A stretch of 12,037 nucleotides of DNA, from NCBI GenBank assembly GCA_016938425.1, contig JAFGUR010000165.1, positions 1 through 12,037 of the forward strand. The letters run 5' to 3'. Each line of letters opens with the position of its first letter. Position 1 is the stretch's first letter. This stretch comes from Fusobacteriaceae bacterium. Lineage in GTDB: Bacteria > Fusobacteriota > Fusobacteriia > Fusobacteriales > Fusobacteriaceae. The translations under genes were made by a program, and so were the position numbers. Under the pieces are notes generated by a model. The model was not told the origin of the DNA. It saw nothing but the letters and a program-made list of their open reading frames with translations, and did no database searches. Shown piece after piece: positions 6,581 to 12,037 of this stretch.

Positions 6581-7456
6581 TTGAAAAGAGAAATTAAGAG
6601 TATTGCATTTGATTATTTAATAATTACATTGGGGTTAATTATAGCAGCAGCAGGAATTAGAGTTTTCTTAGTACCAGCAAAAATTGCAGCAGGTGGAGTT
6701 TCAGGAATTTCAGTAATTTTATACCATAAATTTAAAATTCAAGTTGGGTGGAGTATGCTTGTAATGAATATTCCTCTATTTTTACTGGGTTTGAAAAATT
6801 TTGGTAAAGGTTATGGATTAAAAACTTTATACGGTACAGTTGCATTATCTTTCTTTGTAGAGATTATAGATTATCTTTTTCCACACATAGACACATTAAT
6901 TGATTATAGTAAAGGTGGCAATATGTTGCTAGCTCCAATATATGGAGGAGTTGTAACAGGTTTAGGAATTGGACTTGTAATGAAATATGGTGGAAGTACA
7001 GGTGGAACAGACATTGTAGCACAAGTCCTTAGCAAATATACTAAAATTCCTACAGGATATGCAATGATGACAGTAGATTCATTAGTAATCATCTCGGCTA
7101 CATTTGTATTTGGATGGGAAGCTGCCCTTTATGCAATCATTTGTTTATATGCAACAGGGATATTTATTCATAAAACATTGGAAGGTGTTAGCTATACTAA
7201 AATGGTTCTTATAATTTCTGATGAATATGATAGGATTAAAGATATGATTTTAAATGATATTGAAAGAGGTGGAACTGGAATTTCTGCCAATGGGCTTTAT
7301 ACAAATAATGAGAAGAGAATGATACTAACAGTTCTTGATAGTAAAGAAATTCATGAATTAAGAGAGTTCATAAAAGTTATTGATTCAAAGGCTTTTGTAA
7401 TTGTTACGGATATTCATGAAGTATATGGAGAAGGATTTACACCAATTAATAAGTAG
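6581..7456 (+). CDS. YitT-family membrane protein with DUF2179 domain
   Basis: This 291-residue inner-membrane protein has about six hydrophobic segments (near 10-30, 55-71, 82-99, 116-134, 160-178 and 180-196). It carries the family's PAKIAAGGVSGIS (32-44) and GGSTGGTDI (137-145) motifs. A soluble C-terminal DUF2179 domain follows (about 208-286), with a GGTGI turn and the closing HEVYGEGF. This is the usual length and order for the YitT/DUF161 family, whose transport or other function is not firmly established. The TTG start is supported by GGGAG (6571-6575) five bases upstream, and the hydrophobic N-terminus starts at the right place. It lies 25 bases after hprK and eight bases before folB. 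No ligand can be named from sequence. Confidence 0.9.
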   Translation: MKREIKSIAFDYLIITLGLIIAAAGIRVFLVPAKIAAGGVSGISVILYHKFKIQVGWSMLVMNIPLFLLGLKNFGKGYGLKTLYGTVALSFFVEIIDYLFPHIDTLIDYSKGGNMLLAPIYGGVVTGLGIGLVMKYGGSTGGTDIVAQVLSKYTKIPTGYAMMTVDSLVIISATFVFGWEAALYAIICLYATGIFIHKTLEGVSYTKMVLIISDEYDRIKDMILNDIERGGTGISANGLYTNNEKRMILTVLDSKEIHELREFIKVIDSKAFVIVTDIHEVYGEGFTPINK

Positions 7457-7464
7457 GAGTATTT

Positions 7465-7833
7465 ATGGATAAAATAATAATAAAAGGAATTGAAGTATTT
7501 GGATTTCATGGGGCTTTAAAAGAAGAAAATAGTTTGGGCCAAAGATTTACTATAGATATAGAAATGAAGAAAAATATAAGAAAAGCCTGTGAGGAAGATA
7601 ATTTAGAAGAAACAGTTCATTATGGATATGTTCATGATGATGTGGTACAATTAACTAAGAACAATAAATTTAAATTGATAGAAAAATTGGCAGAAGAGAT
7701 ATCCAAAATGGTTATAAAAAAATACGGGGTAGAAGAAATAACAGTAAAAATAATTAAGCCTAATGCACCAATAAATGGTATATTTAAGTATGTTGCAGTA
7801 GAAATAACGAGAACTAGTGATGATTATGAATAA
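7465..7833 (+). CDS. folB: Dihydroneopterin aldolase
   Basis: At 122 residues this matches the usual size of FolB, which converts 7,8-dihydroneopterin to 6-hydroxymethyl-7,8-dihydropterin and glycolaldehyde and works as an octamer in the cytoplasm. The family pattern is complete: GFHGALKEEN with the substrate-binding glutamate E21, VHYG (51-54) with the conserved tyrosine Y53, LIEKLAEEI (71-79) with E73, and the catalytic lysine K98 in IIKPNAPI. The closing VAVEITR strand is typical. A GGAG element sits about seven bases before the ATG. The end overlaps folK, whose product uses the FolB product, so the two consecutive steps are translationally coupled. Confidence 0.95.
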   Translation: MDKIIIKGIEVFGFHGALKEENSLGQRFTIDIEMKKNIRKACEEDNLEETVHYGYVHDDVVQLTKNNKFKLIEKLAEEISKMVIKKYGVEEITVKIIKPNAPINGIFKYVAVEITRTSDDYE

Positions 7834-8692
7834 AGTATATTTGAGTTTAGGATCTAATATAGGTGATAGTTTTTATTATTTAATGAGTGCAATATCTATG
7901 CTAGATAAACTTGAACAAACAAAAGTTAATAAGATAAGTAAATTTTATTCGACAAAACCTTGGGGGAACTTAAATCAAGATGACTTTATAAATTGCTGTA
8001 TTGAAATAGACACTAAATTATTGCCGTATCAATTATTAAAAGAAATAAATAGCATTGAAAGACTTTTAGGAAGAAAAAGAGAAGTGTTTTGGGGACCAAG
8101 GACAATAGATATTGATATAATTTTTTATAAGTCTTTAAAAATAGAAACAGATAAATTAACTATTCCTCATAAATTTTATAAAAAAAGAAATTTTGTTTTA
8201 ATTCCATTGATAGATATTTATTACAATAAAAAAAATTTATACAAATATATCAATAAAAATGAAAAGCTTCAAATATTTGAATATAAAAAAAAGATTGGAA
8301 TAAGTTCTTGTTTATTAGGTTATAATGTAAAATATAATGGTGGAAATAATTTTACAGATTTGTTTGTAAATAAGCTGAAATTGGATTATTTAAAGCTTTG
8401 TCCAGAGACCTTATCAGGGCTTAAAAGTCCAAGAGTTCCTTCAGAGATTTTAGGGAAAAAAGTTTTTAGTAAAATAGGAGAAGATTTAACAGAAGAATTT
8501 GAATTAGGAGCTAAGAAAACTTTAGAACTTATAAAAAAAAATAATGTAGAAATGGTTATTATGAAAAGTAAAAGTCCTTCATGTGGGAAAGATTTAGTAT
8601 ATGATGGGAAATTTGAAAAAAAACTGGTAGAAGGAAATGGAATAACAGTAGATTTACTACTAAAAAATAACATAAATGTAATTAGTTATTAG
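7826..8692 (+). CDS. folK: HPPK (FolK) fused to a DUF523/TudS-like domain
   Basis: The chosen ATG (7826) gives 288 residues starting MNKVYLSLGSNIGD, as FolK proteins do; GTG 7817 or ATG 7820 would add three or two residues. The start overlaps folB by eight bases. Residues 1 to about 131 are 6-hydroxymethyl-7,8-dihydropterin pyrophosphokinase: GSNIGD (9-14), GRKREVFWGPRTIDIDII (82-99) with metal-binding D95 and D97, and IPH (113-115). After a short linker, residues about 155-288 are a complete DUF523 domain: SSCLLG with C162, LCPE with C192, PR.P.EI, and SPSCG with C253. In the DUF523 protein TudS three such cysteines hold a 4Fe-4S cluster used for thiouracil desulfuration; all three are present here. 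Both enzymes look intact. The role of the second domain in a folate protein is unknown. Confidence 0.9.
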   Translation: MNKVYLSLGSNIGDSFYYLMSAISMLDKLEQTKVNKISKFYSTKPWGNLNQDDFINCCIEIDTKLLPYQLLKEINSIERLLGRKREVFWGPRTIDIDIIFYKSLKIETDKLTIPHKFYKKRNFVLIPLIDIYYNKKNLYKYINKNEKLQIFEYKKKIGISSCLLGYNVKYNGGNNFTDLFVNKLKLDYLKLCPETLSGLKSPRVPSEILGKKVFSKIGEDLTEEFELGAKKTLELIKKNNVEMVIMKSKSPSCGKDLVYDGKFEKKLVEGNGITVDLLLKNNINVISY

Positions 8693-8702
8693 GAGGATTT
8701 GG

Positions 8703-9668
8703 GTGAAAAGAATATTAGAGGAGTTTGAGAAGGCAAAAAGAATAGTAGTGACAGCTCATGTCAATCCAGATGGAGATTGTATTGGTGCAGGATTAGCCTT
8801 ATTTTCAGCATTGAACAATTTAAATTCAAAGCTTGAAAAAGAAGAGAGAAAAGTAATAAGATTTATATTGCAAGATACAGCACCTAAAAATACAAGTTTT
8901 TTAGAGCATTTTTTATTAATTGAAAAATATGAAAATATTGATACTAAATATGACTTTGACTTAATGTTTATAGTTGATTGTGGCGATTTTGATAGAATTG
9001 GGGAAGTTAAAAATTTAGTAAAAGATGGAACAAAAATTATTAATATAGATCATCATGAAAGTAATAACAATTATGGGGATATTAGCTATGTTGATAAGAA
9101 AATTTCTTCTACTTCAGAATTAATTTTTAATATTTTGAAAGAATTAAATTTGGAAATTAATATTGAAATGGGAGAAGCAATATATACAGGGATTCTTAAT
9201 GATACAGGAAACTTTTCATATACTAATGTTTCAAAAGATACTTTTAGAGTTGCAAGTGAATTAAGAGAAATAGGAGTAAATAATGAAAAAATCATAAAGG
9301 AATTTTATGATAAGAAAACAAAAGAAAGACTTAGGATGTTAGGGTATGCTATGAGTAATTTTGAATTTTATGAAGATAAAAAACTTACTTATGTATTTAT
9401 TCCACATTCAGTTTATGAAAACTATGGAGCCTCAAGAGAAGATAGTGAAGGGGTGGTAGAAGCTCTTAGAAGTTTTGAAAAAACAGAAGTAGCACTTTTT
9501 TTGAGAGAGGAAAGTAATGGCTTAATTAAAGGGAGTATGAGATCTAATGGAATTGATGTTAATAAAATAGCCTCAAATTTTGGTGGAGGTGGGCATATAA
9601 AAGCCTCTGGATTTACAACAGATAAAAAGCCAGAAGAAGTTTTAAAAATAGTATTAAATTTATTATAA
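8703..9668 (+). CDS. DHH/DHHA1 phosphoesterase, NrnA-like
   Basis: This 321-residue protein has the length and order of stand-alone DHH-DHHA1 enzymes (NrnA/DhhP type). These degrade very short RNAs, adenosine 3',5'-bisphosphate or cyclic di-AMP-derived dinucleotides using two Mn ions. Metal ligands are visible: H19, D23 and D25 in AHVNPDGDCIG, D92 in VDCGD, the DHH motif (116-118), and D167 in GILNDTG. The C-terminal substrate-binding loop GGGGHIKASGF lies near 294-304. There are no membrane or sensor domains, so it is not a full-length GdpP. The GTG start lies six bases after AGGAGG (8691-8696), which itself overlaps the folK stop codon. Which substrate it prefers cannot be settled from sequence; NrnA-type oligoribonuclease/pAp phosphatase is the default reading. 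Confidence 0.9.
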   Translation: MKRILEEFEKAKRIVVTAHVNPDGDCIGAGLALFSALNNLNSKLEKEERKVIRFILQDTAPKNTSFLEHFLLIEKYENIDTKYDFDLMFIVDCGDFDRIGEVKNLVKDGTKIINIDHHESNNNYGDISYVDKKISSTSELIFNILKELNLEINIEMGEAIYTGILNDTGNFSYTNVSKDTFRVASELREIGVNNEKIIKEFYDKKTKERLRMLGYAMSNFEFYEDKKLTYVFIPHSVYENYGASREDSEGVVEALRSFEKTEVALFLREESNGLIKGSMRSNGIDVNKIASNFGGGGHIKASGFTTDKKPEEVLKIVLNLL

Positions 9669-9687
9669 AAATCAAGGAGGAAATCTA

Positions 9688-10599
9688 ATGAAAAAATTAT
9701 TATTAATATTGACTACACTTGTATTTGTTATTTCTTGTAAAAATGGGGAAGTTGTTACTACTAAAAATAATAAGGTTGAAACTTTAAGAGATTATAAGGC
9801 GGATACAACAATAATAACTCCTAAAAGAAAAATTGCCATAACATCATTTAAAGTTAATAATGCAGTGGCAGAAAAAAGAAATGCTGGATCTAATTTAGCA
9901 GATATTATGGCTACAGAACTTGTTAAAAGTGGTAGATTTATAGTTTTAGAAAGAAATGATATTGATAAAGTTTTAGGAGAAATTAATTTTTCTAAAACAT
10001 TGGGGGAAAAAAGAGTTTCTGAAATTCAAAATTTATTAGATGCAGATTTTATTGTTACAGGAGCAATTACAAAATATACGAATAGTATTCAAGGTAAAAA
10101 AGGTCTAGTGTCTAGTGGTAAAGAGCAAAGAACAGAAATAACTTTCGATTTTAAAATTATTGATGTGAGAACAGGAGAAGTAATTTTAGCAGATTCAGGA
10201 GAGGGCCTTTCTGTAAAAGAAGTAGGGACAACACTTGGAGTAGGAACAACGTCTGGATATGATGATGCAGTAGAAGCAGATGCGTTAAGAGCAGCAGCTA
10301 TTGATGTTTTAGAAGGAATTATTGCTCAAGTAGATAAAACAGATTGGACAGCTAAAGTAATAAAAACAGATAAAAAAGAAATTTATATTAATGCAGGAGT
10401 AAAATCAAATTTACAATTAGGGACAAAATTGAATGTTTATAAACAAGGAGAAGCAATTGTAAGTGATGGAATATTTTATGGATATGATGAAAAATTAGTA
10501 GGAACTGCAAAAGTTGTTAGATATCTTGGAGAAAATGCAGCAGTATGTGAATATGATGGTGATACTTTCTCTGGTCAAGGGATAGTTAGATTTAAATAG
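9688..10599 (+). CDS. CsgG-family outer-membrane lipoprotein
   Basis: The 303-residue product begins with a lipoprotein signal peptide: KK, a hydrophobic core and the lipobox VISC, giving lipidated C17. The next residue is lysine, not aspartate, so outer-membrane sorting is likely. Residues about 48-215 match the CsgG family: KIAITSF, LADIMATELVKSGRF, the VLERNDIDKVLGE segment (86-98), ADFIVTGAITKY (119-130) and IDVRTGEVI (158-166). A C-terminal beta-rich part (215-303) is extra compared with the curli pore and resembles domains seen in CsgG-like envelope proteins of other phyla. No curli subunits (CsgA/B) or helpers (CsgE/F) are near, so curli export is not supported. A role in outer-membrane assembly or secretion is inferred. 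A strong AGGAGG precedes the ATG. Confidence 0.85.
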   Translation: MKKLLLILTTLVFVISCKNGEVVTTKNNKVETLRDYKADTTIITPKRKIAITSFKVNNAVAEKRNAGSNLADIMATELVKSGRFIVLERNDIDKVLGEINFSKTLGEKRVSEIQNLLDADFIVTGAITKYTNSIQGKKGLVSSGKEQRTEITFDFKIIDVRTGEVILADSGEGLSVKEVGTTLGVGTTSGYDDAVEADALRAAAIDVLEGIIAQVDKTDWTAKVIKTDKKEIYINAGVKSNLQLGTKLNVYKQGEAIVSDGIFYGYDEKLVGTAKVVRYLGENAAVCEYDGDTFSGQGIVRFK

Positions 10600-10620
10600 A
10601 AATTATTTGGAGGTTTTTAA

Positions 10621-11571
10621 TTGTTAAGTTTTATATTATTAATAATAGGGTTTGTTCCTTTAATATTTGGAGGAAATTTTTTAGTTGATGGAGCAACTTC
10701 TATTGCAAAAAAATATAAAGTTCCGAATATGGTTATAGGGCTTACTATAGTTGCTTTTGGAACATCAACACCAGAGCTTATAGTAAATGTAATTTCATCA
10801 TTAAAAGGTGCTAATCAAATAGCTATGGGGAATATAATAGGTAGTAATATTATAAATATTGGAGTTATTTTAGGGATAACAACTATTATCAAAGAGATAG
10901 TTGTTAAAAGAAGTACTACATGGAAAGAAATACCTTTAACAATCTTATCTTCAATAGTGGTTTTCTTTTTAGCTAATGATAAATTAATTGATGGAGCAAA
11001 AGAAGGAATTGTTACAAGAGTAGATGGATTAATACTTTTAATGTTTTTTATAATATTTTTAAGTTATACATTTTCTTTGGTAAAAAATGATACGGTAGAA
11101 GAAAGTAAGGAAGAATATAAAATTTTTACTTTAAAAAAATCTGTTCTTTACATTTTAGGAGGATTAGTATTATTGATGGTAGGAGGACAACTTATCGTTG
11201 AAAATGCTGTTTCACTTGCAAGAGGTTTTGGAGTGAGTGAAAGGATTATAGGCCTTACAATAGTGAGTTTAGGAACTTCATTACCTGAATTAACTACTTC
11301 AATAATAGCCGCATTAAAAGGAAATACAGACATTGCAATAGGAAATATCACAGGATCAAATTTATTTAATGTATTTTGGATTTTAGGGATATCTTCAGTT
11401 ATTAGACCAATTCCTTTGGGAAATAGTCAGCTTGACTTGATAGTAAATATGCTTATGTCAGTTCTTTTATTTACTTTTGTGTTTATAGGTAAAGGAAGAA
11501 AAATAGTGCGGGGGGAAGGTATTTTATTTGTTCTCATATATGGAGCATATTTAATGTATTTACTTAAATAA
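10621..11571 (+). CDS. Calcium/sodium antiporter, CaCA family (YrbG-like)
   Basis: This 316-residue inner-membrane protein shows the internal duplication of cation/Ca2+ exchangers. The first alpha repeat (about 39-90) contains AFGTSTPEL (45-53) and GNIIGSNIINIG (70-81); the second (about 210-262) contains SLGTSLPEL (216-224) and GNITGSNLFNV (241-251). The acidic residues of the two PEL motifs and the asparagines of the GSN motifs form the ion site in this family. About ten hydrophobic segments surround a short charged loop (155-170). It would exchange Ca2+ or a similar cation for Na+ or H+. The TTG start is seven bases after GGAGG (10609-10613). It is the last gene of the operon, ending nine bases before a terminator. 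Confidence 0.93.
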   Translation: MLSFILLIIGFVPLIFGGNFLVDGATSIAKKYKVPNMVIGLTIVAFGTSTPELIVNVISSLKGANQIAMGNIIGSNIINIGVILGITTIIKEIVVKRSTTWKEIPLTILSSIVVFFLANDKLIDGAKEGIVTRVDGLILLMFFIIFLSYTFSLVKNDTVEESKEEYKIFTLKKSVLYILGGLVLLMVGGQLIVENAVSLARGFGVSERIIGLTIVSLGTSLPELTTSIIAALKGNTDIAIGNITGSNLFNVFWILGISSVIRPIPLGNSQLDLIVNMLMSVLLFTFVFIGKGRKIVRGEGILFVLIYGAYLMYLLK

Positions 11572-11580
11572 TGGATAATT

Positions 11581-11625
11581 AACTGTAATTTTAGTTCTTC
11601 TGAGAACTTTAATTACAGTTTTTTT
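11581..11625 (+). terminator. Strong intrinsic terminator ending the nine-gene operon
   Basis: AACTGTAATT (11581-11590) pairs with AATTACAGTT (11611-11620); a TT/TT internal mismatch follows, then AGTTCT (11593-11598) pairs with AGAACT (11603-11608) around a TCTG loop. The stem is followed by a run of seven T (11619-11625). Because the stem is long and also preceded by A-rich sequence, it may work in both directions. Confidence 0.9.
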
Positions 11626-11640
11626 ATTCATTAAACATAT

Positions 11641-11660
11641 AAATATTTGAATAAATATTT
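11641..11660. repeat. AAATATTT inverted/direct repeat, possible operator
   Basis: AAATATTT occurs at 11641-11648 and again at 11653-11660, separated by GAAT. Because each 8-mer is its own reverse complement, the pair is both a direct and an inverted repeat. TTTGAATAA recurs nearby at 11646, 11684 and 11812. In such AT-rich DNA this may be chance; a binding site for a regulator of the downstream gene is only a possibility. Confidence 0.3.
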
Positions 11661-11744
11661 AGAATTGAAGAAACAAAGAAACATTTGAATAAGTTATATA
11701 TTTAAAAAAAATAAAAAGGAAATTTCATAAATAATAGAATATAG

Positions 11745-11772
11745 TTGATAAGCTTAATAAGTTTTTTATAAG
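11745..11772 (+). promoter_or_regulatory. Candidate promoter for the terminal membrane-protein gene
   Basis: TTGATA (11745-11750) and TATAAG (11767-11772) are separated by 16 bases, about 85 bases before the ATG at 11856. A later TTGAAT (11813) also occurs, but its best -10 would put the start site on the ribosome binding site. The match is moderate in an AT-rich background. Confidence 0.35.
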
Positions 11773-11855
11773 AAAAAAATAATGAGTAATATGCACTTAT
11801 ATTTATTTACTTTTGAATAAGTTCTACTAGAATTAATATTCTATTGGAGGTTTTT

Positions 11856-12037
11856 ATGAAAAAAATAATTATATTTTCTATGCCAGGGATTTTGTTTTTA
11901 TTTACACTTATTGCTGAACTTGTTTGGGATAATCATATTTTACTATGGGTTTTATCTTTAATAATTATGTTGTTTTTTTATGGAATAATCTTTAATATGA
12001 ATAAAAATTTAAAAGATTTAAAGAGTTTTGATTTTAA
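11856..12037 (+). CDS. Start of a small membrane protein, cut by the window end
   Basis: The first 60 codons are present with no stop. TTGGAGG (11844-11850) gives a good ribosome binding site five bases before the ATG. The protein begins MKKIIIFSMPGILFLFTLIA and shows two hydrophobic stretches (about 3-21 and 28-47), separated by a short ELVWDNH segment, then turns charged (NKNLKDLKSFDF). This suggests a two-helix or larger inner-membrane protein of the kind often annotated as hypothetical. I do not recognise the family. It is a separate unit from the operon before it, since a strong terminator lies between them. Confidence 0.65.
   Translation, partial: MKKIIIFSMPGILFLFTLIAELVWDNHILLWVLSLIIMLFFYGIIFNMNKNLKDLKSFDF

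Noticed and set aside
9688..10599. Part of a curli secretion system
   Set aside because: No curli subunit, nucleator or CsgE/CsgF-type gene lies in the window.

Overview
The window is very AT-rich, has strong AGGAGG-type ribosome binding sites and is densely packed, with every gene on the + strand. Two genes indicate a Gram-negative envelope: a lipoprotein of the CsgG family and a SPOR-domain protein. Others are more familiar from low-GC Firmicutes (HPr kinase/phosphorylase, YitT, NrnA-like DHH). This mix, together with the codon and base use, suggests a member of the Fusobacteriota (Fusobacterium or a close relative). That placement is an inference from gene content and composition.

Layout: (1) 18-2207 is a two-gene unit with a promoter, a MORN-repeat/AAA+ ATPase, an MTA/SAH nucleosidase (pfs/mtnN) and a hairpin terminator. 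(2) 2208-2598 is a 391-base gene-free stretch with a hairpin, a good promoter and several further helices. It is either a long folC leader or a small RNA gene. (3) 2599-11571 is a tightly packed nine-gene operon with gaps of 25 bases or fewer and several overlaps: folC, a SPOR protein, a duplicated HPr kinase, a YitT-family membrane protein, folB, folK fused to a DUF523 domain, a DHH phosphoesterase, a CsgG-like lipoprotein and a CaCA-family cation antiporter. It ends in a strong intrinsic terminator at 11581-11625. (4) 11626-11855 is AT-rich and regulatory-looking, followed by the start of a small membrane protein cut by the window edge.

Three steps of folate metabolism (folB, folK, folC) share the long operon with carbon-catabolite signalling (hprK), nucleotide turnover (DHH phosphoesterase) and envelope functions (SPOR, CsgG-like, antiporter). 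It looks like a mixed housekeeping operon, not a single pathway. No transposase, CRISPR array, tRNA or rRNA was seen.

Most unusual points: an HPr kinase made of two full-length copies in one chain, each of which has kept a different half of the family's conserved sites, with a good internal start in front of the second copy; a FolK-DUF523 (TudS-like) fusion; a MORN array of exact 24-residue period fused to a CbbX/SpoVK-like ATPase; and a possible structured RNA upstream of folC.
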